From Candidatus Nitrosopumilus sp. (GTDB lineage Archaea > Thermoproteota > Nitrososphaeria > Nitrososphaerales > Nitrosopumilaceae): a stretch of 64,000 nucleotides of DNA. The position numbers and the translations under genes were made by a program. Positions 5,971 through 16,678 of this stretch are shown in pieces. The stretch is from assembly GCA_029250275.1 (NCBI GenBank), contig JAPFBP010000001.1, forward strand, positions 1-64,000. The letters run 5' to 3'. The stretch's first letter is position 1; each line of letters begins with the position of its first letter. Under the pieces are notes generated by a model that was not told where the DNA came from, ran no database searches, and worked only from the letters and a program-made list of their open reading frames with translations.

Positions 5971-6705
5971 CTACTTTCTTTCTTTAATTCTAGCTCTACC
6001 AGTCTTTCTTGCAGCAATGCTACCTACCTTTGCACCAGGAGGAGCATTTCTTGAAACTGTAGAACTTTGTCCAACGTGTTGATGACGACCACCACCGTGT
6101 GGGTGTACATATGCTGCCTGAGCAACACCTCTTACAATTGGATATTTCTTTCCTTTAGCTCTAAAACTACGCCACTTGTTACCGGCACTCATAAAGTGAC
6201 GTTCACTTGCCCCACCACCAGCTAAAGTACCAATCATAGCTCTGTTTTTAGGATTAAGAGTGGCAAATTTTCCAGATGGAAGTTTAACTGTTACACCATC
6301 ATCGCCATGAGAAAATATAGTTGCATTAGTACCTGCAGATTTAACAATTGCACCACCGTCACCAAAGTGCTTTTCAATATTACATACAATTGTACCATCA
6401 GGAATATTTTGAATACTGATGACATTTCCTTTTTTAATTTCTGATTTTAATCCAAAATGTAAAGTTGCACCCACTATAGTTCCAAGAATTGCCGGTACAA
6501 ATGAAAAAGAACCATTTTCAAATCTTATTTTGGCTAATGGTGCTTCTCTACCACGCTCATGAACAAGATCAATAATTTTACCTGCATGTTGTTCTGAAAG
6601 TGGAAAACGTGGATAAGTTGCTTTTACGCCTACTTTTCCAGTAGATGTAGATCTAAACTGATGACCTCCGCGGCCTCGTCTTCGAACTAATGGTCTTTTA
6701 CCCAT
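5971..6705 (-). CDS. rpl2: large ribosomal subunit protein uL2
   Basis: The 244-residue protein begins MGKRPLVRRRGRGGHQFRS and contains the archaeal/eukaryotic L2 features: KIDLVHERGREAPLAKIRFENGS, the segment VCNIEKHFGDGGAIVKSAGTNA and the peptidyl-transferase-near loop YVHPHGGGRHQHVG, which holds the universally conserved His. It ends in a basic tail (RKTGRARIKERK). uL2 supports peptidyl transferase activity and subunit joining. It is not in a ribosomal operon here; it stands alone, facing cdc48 across a 103-base divergent promoter. Confidence 0.97.
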   Translation of the reverse strand: MGKRPLVRRRGRGGHQFRSTSTGKVGVKATYPRFPLSEQHAGKIIDLVHERGREAPLAKIRFENGSFSFVPAILGTIVGATLHFGLKSEIKKGNVISIQNIPDGTIVCNIEKHFGDGGAIVKSAGTNATIFSHGDDGVTVKLPSGKFATLNPKNRAMIGTLAGGGASERHFMSAGNKWRSFRAKGKKYPIVRGVAQAAYVHPHGGGRHQHVGQSSTVSRNAPPGAKVGSIAARKTGRARIKERK

Positions 6706-6808
6706 GTTGATCGTTTCCGACGTAAAGAGGATTTTAAGCTTGTGATGTTACCTGTTAATTTTGAAAATTACCGCAAAGGTATAAAAATTAGAATTTAGGT
6801 CAGTATGT
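6706..6808. promoter_or_regulatory. divergent promoter region rpl2 / cdc48
   Basis: TATAAAAATT at 6780-6789 sits about 27 bases before the cdc48 ATG (6809), so that transcript is close to leaderless. On the other strand GCTTAAAATC (about 6733-6742) sits about 33 bases before the rpl2 ATG, giving a leader of a few bases. No further repeats are obvious between them. Confidence 0.5.
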
Positions 6809-8995
6809 ATGAGTCAAAATGCTCTTTCTCTCAAAGTTCTCGAAGCGTATACTAGAGATGTTGGAAGAGGAGTAGCAAGAATTGATTATGATTCTATGGA
6901 TACATTAAATGCCTCAACAGGCGATGTTATTGAAATTAAAGGTAAAAGAAGAACAGTAGCAAAATGTCTTCCACTTTATCCATCAGATGAGGGTAAAGGA
7001 ATTATCAGAATTGATGGTCTAGGTAGAAATAATTCAGGAATTGCAATTGGAGATACAATATCTGTTAGAAAAATTAAAGCAGTGGCTGCAGAAAAAATAA
7101 TAGTTGCACCACTTGAAGCAATCCCTCCAATAGATGAAAGATATCTTGCAGATGCTTTAGAAAGTGTTCCTTTGATAAAAGGCGATAATGTAATGGTTCC
7201 ATATTTTGGTGGACGTTTAACTTTTCAAGTTATTGGAGTAACACCAGCAGCTGATGCTGTTTTGGTAACTCAAAAAACTGTTTTTCATATTGCAGAGAAA
7301 GGAGAAACATTACGTGGTGTTCCTCAAGTAACCTATGAAGATATTGGTGGAATTTCAAATGAAATTAAAAAAGTTAGAGAAATGATTGAACTTCCATTAA
7401 GACATCCTGAGATTTTTGAAAAATTAGGAATTGAAGCTCCAAAAGGTGTATTGTTGTATGGTCCACCAGGTACTGGTAAAACACTACTTGCAAAAGCAGT
7501 AGCAAATGAAAGTCAAGCTCATTTCATTAGTATATCTGGTCCAGAAATTATGAGTAAGTTTTATGGTGAAAGTGAAGCAAGACTAAGAGAAATTTTCAAA
7601 GAAGCAAGAGAAAAATCTCCATCAATTATCTTTGTTGATGAAATTGATTCTATTGCACCAAAAAGAGAAGAAGTGACAGGAGAAGTCGAACGAAGAGTTG
7701 TTTCTCAAATGTTATCATTAATGGATGGATTAGAAGCAAGAGGAAAAGTTATTGTCATTGCAGCAACAAATAGACCAAATGCAATTGATCCAGCACTAAG
7801 AAGACCAGGTAGATTTGATAGAGAAATTGAGATTAAAGTTCCAGATAAAAAAGGAAGAAGCGACATTCTTGCAATTCACAGTAGAAATATGCCATTAGCA
7901 GATGATGTCGACATGGTAAAAATATCATCAGTTAGTCACGGATATGTTGGTGCAGATTTAGAATATCTCTGCAAAGAAGCTGCTATGAAATGTTTGAGAC
8001 GATTATTACCTGTTTTGAATTTAGAAGAAGAGAAACTCCCACCAGAAACTTTGGATAAACTAATTGTAAATCATGATGATTTCCAAAAAGCCTTGATTGA
8101 GGTAACACCATCTGGAATGCGAGAAGTATTCATTGAGAATCCAGATGTAAAATGGGAAGATGTTGGAGGTTTAGAAGAGGTTAAACGAGAACTACAAGAA
8201 GCTGTAGAATGGCCAATGAAATATCCAGGTCTTTATGATAAATTAGGACATAAAATGCCAAGAGGAATATTGTTGCACGGTCCAAGCGGTACTGGTAAAA
8301 CTCTACTTGCAAAAGCAGTTGCTACCCAAAGTGAAGCAAACTTTATTTCAGTAAGAGGTCCCGAACTCTTATCTAAATGGGTAGGAGAATCAGAACGAGG
8401 AATTAGAGAAATTTTCAAACGTGCACGTCAGTCTGCACCATGTGTCATATTCTTTGATGAAGTTGATTCTATTGCACCAATTAGAGGAGCTGGTGGAGAA
8501 ACAGCAGTTACTGAAAGGGTGGTAAGTCAATTACTAACAGAATTAGATGGTATGGAAAACATGCATGGTGTTATAGTATTAGCTGCAACAAACAGAGCAG
8601 ACATGATTGATCCTGCATTATTAAGACCAGGAAGATTTGATAAAATTATTCAAATTCCACTTCCAGATAAAGAAAGTAGAAAAAGTATCTTGAAAATCAA
8701 TGCTGCATCTATTCCAACGATTAGTGATGAAAATGATTCTCAACATATTAATTTTGAAAGACTGTCAGAACTAACTGATGGACTTAGTGGTGCAGATACA
8801 GCATCTATTGCCAATACTGCAGTATCTCTAGTCATTCATGAATTCTTAGATTCACATCCGGATGTAAAGGATATTGAAAAGAAAGATGTTGATGTTAAAG
8901 TAACTATGAAACACTTTGAGGAAGCAGTAAAGAAAGTAAGAGAACAAAAAGACCTCAGGATAGGCGATAAATTAGTGGCTTCCTATTACAGGTAG
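6809..8995 (+). CDS. cdc48: Cdc48/VCP-like AAA+ ATPase
   Basis: The 728-residue protein has an N-domain (double-psi barrel, residues about 1-170) and two AAA domains. D1 shows Walker A GPPGTGKT, Walker [10 protein letters not shown] and the [16 protein letters not shown]2 shows Walker A GPSGTGKT, Walker [10 protein letters not shown] and [10 protein letters not shown]. Cdc48 hexamers unfold protein substrates and hand them to the proteasome. In D2 the second Pro of the usual GPPGTGKT is Ser, a mild change that should keep ATPase activity. There is no C-terminal hydrophobic HbYX motif; it ends ASYYR. The gene is followed 32 bases later by gatD on the same strand. Confidence 0.96.
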   Translation: MSQNALSLKVLEAYTRDVGRGVARIDYDSMDTLNASTGDVIEIKGKRRTVAKCLPLYPSDEGKGIIRIDGLGRNNSGIAIGDTISVRKIKAVAAEKIIVAPLEAIPPIDERYLADALESVPLIKGDNVMVPYFGGRLTFQVIGVTPAADAVLVTQKTVFHIAEKGETLRGVPQVTYEDIGGISNEIKKVREMIELPLRHPEIFEKLGIEAPKGVLLYGPPGTGKTLLAKAVANESQAHFISISGPEIMSKFYGESEARLREIFKEAREKSPSIIFVDEIDSIAPKREEVTGEVERRVVSQMLSLMDGLEARGKVIVIAATNRPNAIDPALRRPGRFDREIEIKVPDKKGRSDILAIHSRNMPLADDVDMVKISSVSHGYVGADLEYLCKEAAMKCLRRLLPVLNLEEEKLPPETLDKLIVNHDDFQKALIEVTPSGMREVFIENPDVKWEDVGGLEEVKRELQEAVEWPMKYPGLYDKLGHKMPRGILLHGPSGTGKTLLAKAVATQSEANFISVRGPELLSKWVGESERGIREIFKRARQSAPCVIFFDEVDSIAPIRGAGGETAVTERVVSQLLTELDGMENMHGVIVLAATNRADMIDPALLRPGRFDKIIQIPLPDKESRKSILKINAASIPTISDENDSQHINFERLSELTDGLSGADTASIANTAVSLVIHEFLDSHPDVKDIEKKDVDVKVTMKHFEEAVKKVREQKDLRIGDKLVASYYR

Positions 8996-9027
8996 TTTTA
9001 ATAAAATAACGAATCTAATCCTCGTAA

Positions 9028-10317
9028 ATGTCAGAATATACAGGATATGATGGAAATTCATTAGAATTTCTAAAGACAAACAAAATTTCAATTGGAGATT
9101 CTGTAAAAATTCTAGCTGATATTACTTATTCAGGAATTGTGATGCCTAGATATGAACACAGTGATGACAAACATATTGTTTTAAAATTAAAGAGCGGATA
9201 CAACATTGGTTTAGAAATTATTAAAATTAAAAAAGTTGAGAAAGGTCTAACTTTAGAAAAAATTGTTGAGAAAAATGAAAAAGTTGAGAAAAATGAAAAG
9301 TTGCCAAATATTTTATTATTATCAACTGGAGGTACAATTGCAAGTAAAATTGATTACAGAACTGGAGCAGTTACGCCCGTATTAACTGCTGAAGAATTAA
9401 ATTCATCAGTTCCTGAGCTAGCTAAAATTGCAAATATAGACACCAAGGTGTTGTTTTCAGAATATTCTGAAAACATTATGCCGGAACATTGGTTAAAAAT
9501 TGCTCAAACAGTGAATGAGTATTTGAATTCAAATTATTCTGGAATTATTATTGCCCACGGTACAGATACTATGCATTACACATCATCCTATCTTTCTTTT
9601 TCATTAGCAGGTTTTCCAATTCCAATAGCATTAGTCGGTTCACAAAGATCATCAGATCGTGCATCTTCAGATGCTGCACTAAATCTAATTGGAGCTGTAA
9701 AATTCCTTACCGAATGTAAAACAAATGGAATCTACATAGCAATGCATCAAGATGAAAATGATGAAACAATTGCTTGTCATATTGGAACAAGAGTAAGAAA
9801 AAACCACACTAGTAAAAGAGGAGCATTTCAAACAGTAGGAAATGATCCTGCATTTTTAATTGTAAATAGTGAAATTCATAATAACATGAAAGATAATTTT
9901 TTTACAACTAATGAGTACAACCCTAAAATAAAAATAAATGAAAAAGTTGCTCTAGTAAAATATTATCCAGGATATGATCCAAATATGTTGAAAAATATTA
10001 TAGATGCGGGATACAAAGCAATAATTTTTGAAGGTACTGGATTAGGACATATCGGAGAAAATATGTATCCAGTAGTAAAAATGGCAAATGAAAAAGGCAT
10101 CTTTATGGGAATGACTTCACAGTGTATAGATGGCAGAGTGAGAATGACAGTTTACGAGAGTGGTAGAGATCTTCTAGATTTAGGAATAATCCCTCTAGAA
10201 AACATGATTCCAGAAATTGCATTGGTAAAGGCAATGTGGGTTACAGGAAACACTGAAAATCGTGAAGAAATTAAAGAAATCATGCTTAATAGAATTGCAT
10301 CAGAATTTTCAATATAA
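9028..10317 (+). CDS. gatD: Glu-tRNA(Gln) amidotransferase subunit D
   Basis: GatD is the asparaginase-like glutaminase that supplies ammonia to GatE for turning Glu-tRNA(Gln) into Gln-tRNA(Gln) in archaea. The N-terminal domain (about 90 residues, GDSVKILADITYSGIVMPR) precedes an L-asparaginase I fold with LLLSTGGTIASKIDY (catalytic Thr in TGGTIAS), IIIAHGTDTMHYT (second catalytic Thr with Asp), and ALVGSQRSSDRASSDAALN. A Lys/Glu-rich linker with a repeated EKNEKVEKNEK joins the two domains. gatE follows after 12 bases. The presence of this pair implies that there is no canonical glutaminyl-tRNA synthetase. Confidence 0.96.
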   Translation: MSEYTGYDGNSLEFLKTNKISIGDSVKILADITYSGIVMPRYEHSDDKHIVLKLKSGYNIGLEIIKIKKVEKGLTLEKIVEKNEKVEKNEKLPNILLLSTGGTIASKIDYRTGAVTPVLTAEELNSSVPELAKIANIDTKVLFSEYSENIMPEHWLKIAQTVNEYLNSNYSGIIIAHGTDTMHYTSSYLSFSLAGFPIPIALVGSQRSSDRASSDAALNLIGAVKFLTECKTNGIYIAMHQDENDETIACHIGTRVRKNHTSKRGAFQTVGNDPAFLIVNSEIHNNMKDNFFTTNEYNPKIKINEKVALVKYYPGYDPNMLKNIIDAGYKAIIFEGTGLGHIGENMYPVVKMANEKGIFMGMTSQCIDGRVRMTVYESGRDLLDLGIIPLENMIPEIALVKAMWVTGNTENREEIKEIMLNRIASEFSI

Positions 10318-10329
10318 TCAGGTATCAAC

Positions 10330-12240
10330 ATGGAAGAATTTTCAATAAAAAATGTAGGTGTCAAAGTAGGATTAGAAATCCATCAACAATTAGCAACAAA
10401 CAAGAAATTATTTTGCAATTGCAATCCAATAGAGTCTGATGAATATTCAATAAAATTTCAAAGAAAATTACGTGCATCTAAAAGTGAATTAGGAGAATTT
10501 GATCCTGCGGCACTATTTGAAAGCACAAAATCAAAAACAATAATGTATTATGCAAATGATGAAAGTAGTTGTTTAGTTGAACAAGATGAAGAGCCACCAC
10601 ATGAACTAGATAAAGATGCAAGAAAAATTGCATTGATTATTTCTTCTGCTTTAAAATCAAATATTTTTAGTGAAATTTATCCAATGAGGAAAACAGTAAT
10701 TGATGGTTCCAATACAACTGGATTTCAACGTACTATGTTAATTTCCCAAGGGGGATTTTTTAATACAGGAGAAACAAAGATAGGAATTCAATCAATTTGT
10801 TTAGAAGAAGATGCTGCCAAAAATTTGGGAGATGAAGGTTCTGTAAGAAAGTTTGGTTTAGAACGTCTAGGAATTCCTTTAGTTGAAATTGCAACAGAAC
10901 CTTTTGAAGTTGAATTAACAGAAATTAAAAAAATTGCACTGTCATTAGGAAGAATTTTGAGGAGTACAAAAAAAGTAAAAAGAGGATTAGGATCTATAAG
11001 ACAAGATGTTAATGTATCAATAAAAGATGGAGGAGGAGTTGTAATTGAAGTAAAAGGAGTACAACAATTAGATCAATTAGAAAAAGTTGTAGAGTATGAA
11101 GCTAAAAGACAGCACGGATTGCTAAAAATTTCAAAAAAAATTCAAGAAAAAAATTGGATTTATGTTAAAGAAGATAGTAAAGACATTACAGAATTATTTT
11201 TAGAATGTAAATCAAAAATTATTCAAACTGCCTTGAAGAAAAATCAGAAAATCATGGTAATTACATTTAGAAATATGGCTAAAATGTTTGGATATTCACC
11301 ATACGAAGGCATAAGATTAGGGAAAGAAGTAGCAGAATTAGTTAGATTTTTTGGAATAGGAGGAATTTTTCATTCAGATGAATTACCTAACTATGGAATA
11401 GAAGAAATAGATTTAGAAAAATTAAAGAAATTTTCAAAGATTAATGAAAATGATGCTTTTTTGATTTTAGCATCACCTGAGGAAAAAATTCACACTGTTA
11501 TTGATCAAATTATTTTAAGAATTGAGTATATCAAAAATCATGGAATACCAATAGATACTAGATTAGCTACTCAAACGGGGGAAACAAAATTTCTTAGACC
11601 AAGACCAGGGGCAGCTAGAATGTATCCTGAAACAGATATTCCTCCAATAATTATTACAAAAAATGAATTATTAGAAGCAGAAAAAAATATTCCAAAATCT
11701 TGGGATGATTCTATCAAAGAACTAGAAACAAAATACAAACTTAATCCACAATTAGCTGAACAAATTTTTGATTCACGATATATTGGATTATTTGAAAAAA
11801 TTGTTGAAAATATTAAAACTAATCCTACATTTGTTGCATCAATTCTTTGTTCAACAATTACAAATTTAGAAAGAAGTGGTTTAAATTCAGATTTATTAAA
11901 AAATGAGGAAATTCTCAAATTATTTAATTTGTTAGAAGATGGGGAAATTGCTAAAGAATCAATTGAAATAATATTTGAAAATATTATGTCTGGAAAATCA
12001 AAAACTACAGAAGAAGCAATGAAAAATACATCAATTGAATCTGTTAATGAAGAAGAACTGGAAAAAATTATTGTAGATATAGTAGAGAAAAATGAAGGAT
12101 TAATTAAAAATCAGAAAGAGAGAGCAGTTGGACCATTAATGGGAATTGTTATGAAAGAACTAAGAGGTAAAGCTTCTGGAGAAATAATCAACAGTCTTTT
12201 ATTAAAAAATATCAAAAAGAAATTAGAAAATACTAGTTAA
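10330..12240 (+). CDS. gatE: Glu-tRNA(Gln) amidotransferase subunit E
   Basis: The 636-residue GatE phosphorylates Glu-tRNA(Gln) and amidates it with ammonia from GatD. The N-terminal cradle has VGLEIHQQLATNKKLFCNC, the conserved 'GLEIHxQL' opening shared with GatB, and RKTVIDGSNTTGFQRTMLI. The middle carries SIRQDVNVSI and the AspRS-like insertion; TRLATQTGETKFLRPRPGAARMYPETD marks the GatE-specific site. The C-terminal GatB/YqeY tail (GPLMGIVMKELRGKASGEIINSLL) binds tRNA. It forms an operon with gatD. The stop lies four bases before the convergent tRNA-Leu gene. Confidence 0.97.
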   Translation: MEEFSIKNVGVKVGLEIHQQLATNKKLFCNCNPIESDEYSIKFQRKLRASKSELGEFDPAALFESTKSKTIMYYANDESSCLVEQDEEPPHELDKDARKIALIISSALKSNIFSEIYPMRKTVIDGSNTTGFQRTMLISQGGFFNTGETKIGIQSICLEEDAAKNLGDEGSVRKFGLERLGIPLVEIATEPFEVELTEIKKIALSLGRILRSTKKVKRGLGSIRQDVNVSIKDGGGVVIEVKGVQQLDQLEKVVEYEAKRQHGLLKISKKIQEKNWIYVKEDSKDITELFLECKSKIIQTALKKNQKIMVITFRNMAKMFGYSPYEGIRLGKEVAELVRFFGIGGIFHSDELPNYGIEEIDLEKLKKFSKINENDAFLILASPEEKIHTVIDQIILRIEYIKNHGIPIDTRLATQTGETKFLRPRPGAARMYPETDIPPIIITKNELLEAEKNIPKSWDDSIKELETKYKLNPQLAEQIFDSRYIGLFEKIVENIKTNPTFVASILCSTITNLERSGLNSDLLKNEEILKLFNLLEDGEIAKESIEIIFENIMSGKSKTTEEAMKNTSIESVNEEELEKIIVDIVEKNEGLIKNQKERAVGPLMGIVMKELRGKASGEIINSLLLKNIKKKLENTS

Positions 12241-12244
12241 TAGA

Positions 12245-12329
12245 TGCGGGAAGTGGGATTTGAACCCACGAACTCCTAAGAGATAAGGATCTGAACCTTA
12301 CACCGTTGACCAGGCTGGGTGACTCCCGC
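12245..12329 (-). tRNA. tRNA-Leu (anticodon CAG)
   Basis: Read on the minus strand, an 85-base class II tRNA is complete: acceptor GCGGGAG pairs with CTTCCCGC, the D arm contains CCAGCCTGGT, the anticodon arm is TAAGG-TTCAGAT-CCTTA, a long variable arm follows, and the T arm is GTGGGTTCAAATCCCAC. Discriminator A is at 12245 and no CCA is encoded. The loop gives anticodon CAG, reading CUG. No intron is seen. A TATA-like AGTATAATAAA lies about 30 bases upstream (12364-12375). Confidence 0.95.
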
Positions 12330-12407
12330 ATTAGAAAATTTTGAGATCTAGAATAAGTTTCTTTATTATACTATGAAATAATCATACCAGATTAATCAAG
12401 TGATAAA

Positions 12408-12572
12408 ATGGAATTTAGAGAAGTATATTGTATTAATTGTAAGAAAGTTTTGGGACGCTATAATACTAAATTCTATAGCGAGGACAAAATTAATGAATTA
12501 GTGAATTTGACACATGCTACTCATATTAAAAATGGTCATCATGTTAACATTAGAAAATTTGAAAAAAATTAA
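12408..12572 (+). CDS. small zinc-binding-like protein, unknown
   Basis: This gene is too short for the ORF track: 54 residues beginning MEFREVYCINCKKVLGRYN. It has one CxxC pair and a later group of histidines (LTHATHIKNGHH), which together could hold a zinc ion. A promoter-like TTATTATACT lies upstream. Its stop shares the TTAA palindrome with the stop of the HAD gene on the other strand. The clean start, good codon content and exact convergent overlap support a real gene. No family is recognised. Confidence 0.65.
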   Translation: MEFREVYCINCKKVLGRYNTKFYSEDKINELVNLTHATHIKNGHHVNIRKFEKN

Positions 12573-13108
12573 TTGAGTTTTATTTTTTCTATTGCTTCTG
12601 AAAGATTTAAAATTCGATGAATTTTATTTTCAGAAACGTGTTGATTCCATGGTTGTGAATATAGAATTACTTTTTTATTATTTTTAAGGAATTGTTCTGC
12701 ATTTAATGGAGAATCATCAATAAACACATCATAATCTAAATCAGCTTTCATAGGACCATCAATTACTGATACATAATTATCATATTCAATATTATGATGA
12801 TCCAACCAAGATTTTACAAAAGAGTCAGTAGAACGTTCTCTAGCAGTCACAATATCTACTTGACCAATATCGGTAAGAGATTTTGTTATGGATGACAAAT
12901 TTTTTTCAGTGGTAGGAATTGTCATCCAATTTTTCCAACAAGAACTAAGTTCAGTGTAAAAATCATAACGATCTATTTCAAATTCATTCCAAAAGTCCCA
13001 ACTAGTTATCTGATGTTTAGCAATTTCAGGTCTAATAGAATTACTATAATTTAACCAAGATATTATAACATCAGCAAGTACACCGTCAACATCTAATGCA
13101 ATTTTCAT
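12569..13108 (-). CDS. HAD-superfamily 5'(3')-nucleotidase-like protein
   Basis: The N-terminus MKIALDVDGVLADVIISW carries HAD motif I (DxDGVLAD; first Asp nucleophile). Motif II is seen as VDIVTARERST, and the C-terminal VFIDDSPLNAEQF gives motif IV (DD). The length (179) and the 'DVDGVLADVI..WL' opening match the NT5C-like 5'-deoxyribonucleotidase group of small HAD phosphatases. The exact substrate is not decided by sequence. It lies just downstream of dnaJ (9 bases) on the same strand and could be read from the chaperone operon. Confidence 0.8.
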   Translation of the reverse strand: MKIALDVDGVLADVIISWLNYSNSIRPEIAKHQITSWDFWNEFEIDRYDFYTELSSCWKNWMTIPTTEKNLSSITKSLTDIGQVDIVTARERSTDSFVKSWLDHHNIEYDNYVSVIDGPMKADLDYDVFIDDSPLNAEQFLKNNKKVILYSQPWNQHVSENKIHRILNLSEAIEKIKLN

Positions 13109-13117
13109 TTTTTATCA

Positions 13118-14179
13118 TTAATCATTAGTTTTTTTAAATTCATCTAAAAGATTTTTTTGATGTTTACTGAGTTTTTTAGGAACGTTTACTATAATTCTTA
13201 TAAATTGATCCCCTTTTCCCCTGGAATTGATATGGGTGACACCCTTTCCTTTTAATTTGATAATGGTATTTGGTTGACTGCCAGCATCAACTTTAATTTT
13301 TTCATTTCCCTCCAAAGTTGGAACAGTGATTTCACATCCTAAAGCAGCATCAATCATAGAAAGATCATGATCATAAAAAATATCTTTTCCATCTCGATTA
13401 AATTTTGAATGTTGTTGTACTCTTACTCTAACAATTAAATCACCATTTACTCCATCCGGAATTTCATTTCCTTCTCCAGACACAGTGTAATCTCCTGAAT
13501 CTATTCCTGGAGGAATTTCAAATGTTACAGTTTTAGAACCTCTTTTCCTTCCTTGTCCTTTACATTCATTGCATGGTGTTTCAATTATAGATCCTTGACC
13601 TCTACAAGCAGAACAAGGTGCAGTAGTAACAAATGAGGCATATCCCATATTGCGAGTTTGTCTAACTTGTCCTTGACCATTACATGTTCCACATGTTTTC
13701 TTGTTAGTGCCAGGTTTAGCACCTGAACCATTACAAATATCACATTGAATTTGTTTTTGTAATTTGATTTCCATTTTTTTACCATGTAATACATCCTCTA
13801 AAGTTACATGAGTTTCATAAAGAAGATCAGAACCTTGTTGTTGTTGTTGATTAAAATTAAATCCTCCTCCTCCACGACCAAAAATTGATTCAAAAATATT
13901 ATCAAAACCTCCACCCTGTGCTCCTTGAAAAATATCTTCACTAGAATATCTTCCATCAACACCAGCATGACCATGTTGATCATAGACCTGTTTTTTTTCA
14001 GGATCTGAAATAACTGCATATGCTTCAGAAATTTCTTTAAAATGTTCTCCAGCATCTGAAGAAGTGTTACGGTCAGGGTGAAATTTTAATGCTAGTTTTC
14101 TATACTGTTGTTTAATTTCATCAGGTGAAGATGTTTTTGTAACACCTAAAACCTCATAATAATCACGTTTTGCAGCCAT
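13118..14179 (-). CDS. dnaJ: chaperone DnaJ (Hsp40, type I)
   Basis: The J domain is at residues 1-70 (RDYYEVLGV, HPDRNT with the HPD that stimulates DnaK). A Gly-rich/Gln linker GGGGFNFNQQQQQ follows, then four zinc-binding repeats (CDICNGSG, CGTCNGQG, CSACRGQG, CNECKGQG) and the C-terminal substrate-binding beta domains. With 353 residues it is a normal type I DnaJ. It is the third gene of the grpE-dnaK-dnaJ operon, 48 bases after dnaK. Such sets are thought to have reached archaea from bacteria. Confidence 0.98.
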   Translation of the reverse strand: MAAKRDYYEVLGVTKTSSPDEIKQQYRKLALKFHPDRNTSSDAGEHFKEISEAYAVISDPEKKQVYDQHGHAGVDGRYSSEDIFQGAQGGGFDNIFESIFGRGGGGFNFNQQQQQGSDLLYETHVTLEDVLHGKKMEIKLQKQIQCDICNGSGAKPGTNKKTCGTCNGQGQVRQTRNMGYASFVTTAPCSACRGQGSIIETPCNECKGQGRKRGSKTVTFEIPPGIDSGDYTVSGEGNEIPDGVNGDLIVRVRVQQHSKFNRDGKDIFYDHDLSMIDAALGCEITVPTLEGNEKIKVDAGSQPNTIIKLKGKGVTHINSRGKGDQFIRIIVNVPKKLSKHQKNLLDEFKKTND

Positions 14180-14227
14180 GAATCATACCTTTATCATAAT
14201 TACCGTATAAATGATTGAATTAGAAAC

Positions 14228-16084
14228 TTAGTTGGTTTTTGTTTCATCAGTTGAAGACGATTCGTTGGTTTGTCCTTCTGTACCTTGTTGTCCTTCTGCA
14301 CCTTGTTGTCCTTTTGCGCCAGGTGAGGATGAAGTATTTTTGTAAAGTTCAGTTGTAACTTCATTAACCAATGTTTGTAATACTTCAAGTTTAGGTTTTA
14401 ATTCATTTGGTTCTTTATCTAGAACTTCTCTAAGTTCCTTTACAGCATCAGTAATTTTAATTCCTTGTTCTTGTGAAATTTTATCTTTAAGATCATGATT
14501 TACTAGTTTTTCTACAGTGTAAATGTAACTTTCTGCTTCATTCTTTAAATCAATTTTCTCTATCTTCTTTTTATCTTCAGCAGAGAATTTTTCTGCATCT
14601 TGTTTTAATTTTTCAATTTCTTCTTTAGATAATTTTGATGTAGATTCAACAGTAATTTTTGCTTCTTTTTGTGTTCCAAGATCTTTTGCTGTAACATTAA
14701 TTATTCCATTTGCATCAATGTCAAATTTTACTTCAATTTGAGGAATTCCTCTTGGAGCTGGTGGTAAATTTGTAAGATTAAAACTTCCTAAAGATACATT
14801 ATCAGATGCCATTGGTCGTTCGCCTTGAACAATATGAATAGTAACAGCTGTTTGGCTATCAGCTGCTGTTGTGAAAACTTTACTCTTTGAAGTTGGAATA
14901 GTAGTATTTCTTTCAATTAATGGCTCTCTAACACCACCTAAAGTTTCAATTCCTAATGTTAGAGGAGTTACATCAAGTAAAACTATGTCACTACTAACAT
15001 CTCCAGCAATAATTCCTGCCTGAATTGCTGCTCCCATTGCTACAGCCTCCATTGGATCTACACCGGATTCAGTTTCTTGACCAACAATTTCGCTTACAAA
15101 TTTTTTCACCAATGGGATTCTCGTTGGTCCACCAACCATGACAATTTTATTAATATCAGAATTTGTGAGTTTTGCGTCTTCTAGTGCTTTTAATATAGAA
15201 GGCTTGCATTTTTCAACAATTGGTCTTATCAACTCATCTAGTTTAGAACGAGTTATTCTTAATTCTAAATTCTTAGCACCTGAAGTTGGATCATGTGAAA
15301 TAAATGGTAAATTAACATCAGTTTCCATTACAGTTGATAATTCAATTTTTGCTTTTTCAGAAGCTTCTCTAATTCTCGTCATTGCAGTTGAATCTGAAGT
15401 GAGATTAACGCCTTCTTTTTTCTTGAATTCATCTACAATAAAATCAATTAGAACTTTATCCATATCTGTACCACCTAATTGAGTATCACCAGATGTACTG
15501 AGAACTTCAAAAACACCGCCACCCATTTCCATTATTGTAACATCTAATGTTCCACCACCAAAATCAAAGACAAGAATTTTCATATCTTGTTTAGCTTTAT
15601 CTAATCCAAATGCCAACGCTGCTGCTGTTGGTTCATTAATTATTCTAACAACATCGAGTCCTGCAATTGTTCCAGCATCTTTAGTAGCTTGACGTTGATT
15701 ATCATCAAAATATGCAGGAACAGTAATTACTGCTTTACTAACTGGTTCTCCAATAAATGCCTCAGCATCTTTTTTGATTTTTTGAAGAATGAATGATGAA
15801 ATTTGTTGAGGTTTGTATTCTTTATCTAAAATTTTAAAAATATGATCAGAGCCCATTTTTCTTTTAGCAGCAAAAATAGTTCTATCTGGATTTGTTACAG
15901 ATTGTCTTCGTGCAGGTTCACCGACCAAAAGTTCACCATCTTTAGTAAATGCTACAACTGATGGGAATGCTTTACCACCTACTGTGGCACCTTCAGCAGA
16001 TGGGATAATGGTTGGTTTACCACCCATTATAACTGCCGCAGCAGAGTTACTTGTTCCTAAATCAATTCCAATTATTTTAGTCAT
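14228..16084 (-). CDS. dnaK: chaperone DnaK (Hsp70)
   Basis: The 618-residue protein has the ATPase phosphate-1 motif [14 protein letters not shown], phosphate-2 [16 protein letters not shown] and the adenosine motif [14 protein letters not shown]. The linker region [14 protein letters not shown] precedes the beta-sandwich substrate domain ([24 protein letters not shown]). The C-terminal tail is a short Gly/Gln/Glu repeat followed by Ser/Thr/Asp. The actin-like domain has the shorter DnaK form found in Gram-positive bacteria and archaea. It overlaps grpE by four bases and is followed by dnaJ. It folds and refolds proteins with DnaJ and GrpE. Confidence 0.98.
   Translation of the reverse strand: MTKIIGIDLGTSNSAAAVIMGGKPTIIPSAEGATVGGKAFPSVVAFTKDGELLVGEPARRQSVTNPDRTIFAAKRKMGSDHIFKILDKEYKPQQISSFILQKIKKDAEAFIGEPVSKAVITVPAYFDDNQRQATKDAGTIAGLDVVRIINEPTAAALAFGLDKAKQDMKILVFDFGGGTLDVTIMEMGGGVFEVLSTSGDTQLGGTDMDKVLIDFIVDEFKKKEGVNLTSDSTAMTRIREASEKAKIELSTVMETDVNLPFISHDPTSGAKNLELRITRSKLDELIRPIVEKCKPSILKALEDAKLTNSDINKIVMVGGPTRIPLVKKFVSEIVGQETESGVDPMEAVAMGAAIQAGIIAGDVSSDIVLLDVTPLTLGIETLGGVREPLIERNTTIPTSKSKVFTTAADSQTAVTIHIVQGERPMASDNVSLGSFNLTNLPPAPRGIPQIEVKFDIDANGIINVTAKDLGTQKEAKITVESTSKLSKEEIEKLKQDAEKFSAEDKKKIEKIDLKNEAESYIYTVEKLVNHDLKDKISQEQGIKITDAVKELREVLDKEPNELKPKLEVLQTLVNEVTTELYKNTSSSPGAKGQQGAEGQQGTEGQTNESSSTDETKTN
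14271..14320 (-). repeat. 18-base tandem repeat in the dnaK tail
   Basis: TGTCCTTCTG[T/C]ACCTTGT occurs at 14271-14288 and 14289-14306, with a third partial unit to 14320. It encodes the GQQG[A/T]EG repeats of the DnaK C-terminal tail. Such repeats change length easily by slippage; the tail is disordered in Hsp70 proteins. Confidence 0.8.
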
Positions 16085-16656
16085 ATTTTATCATCATCCT
16101 TTTTTGAAATTTCTACTAATGTAGGTCTTATAACTCTCTCATGAGAAATATATCCTTTTCTAAGCTCTTTTGTAATTGTATTATCATCTAAATCGGGATC
16201 AGTGATTATTGATATTGCCTCATGAAAGTTTGGATCAAAAATTTCGCCTAATGCATCTATTGGTACAACATGATATTTTTGTAATAAAGAATTCATGTTT
16301 TTTAAAATAGAATTCAAACCGTCTAAATTGATTTTACTTTCAGAAAAAACTTCTTTAGCTCTTACAAAATCATCATAAATTTGTAAAAAATCTAATGCAA
16401 ATTCATTAATTTTTGAATTTACTCCATTTTCTATATCAGTTTGTGTTTTTCTACTCAGATTTTGAAAATCAGCTAATACCAGTTTTAATTTTTCTTCATA
16501 TTCAGAAGATTTTTGTTTTTCTAAATCCAATTGTTGAGATAATTCATCAAGGTTAGATTCTAACAATTTCGATTCTGATATAAAAGAATCACTCTCTGTT
16601 TCATTTTCAGATATAACATTTATTGGGATTTCATCAGGATCAGATTTGCTAGACAA
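16081..16656 (-). CDS. grpE: nucleotide exchange factor GrpE
   Basis: The 191-residue protein starts with an acidic disordered region, has a long coiled coil ([36 protein letters not shown]) and ends in the beta domain with [47 protein letters not shown], where 'FDPxxHEA' and 'GYxxxxRVIRPxxVxV' are the GrpE signature. It releases ADP from DnaK. It is the first gene of the operon and overlaps dnaK at ATGA. Confidence 0.96.
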   Translation of the reverse strand: MSSKSDPDEIPINVISENETESDSFISESKLLESNLDELSQQLDLEKQKSSEYEEKLKLVLADFQNLSRKTQTDIENGVNSKINEFALDFLQIYDDFVRAKEVFSESKINLDGLNSILKNMNSLLQKYHVVPIDALGEIFDPNFHEAISIITDPDLDDNTITKELRKGYISHERVIRPTLVEISKKDDDKI

Positions 16657-16678
16657 TTTAATCAGAATAACAATTTAG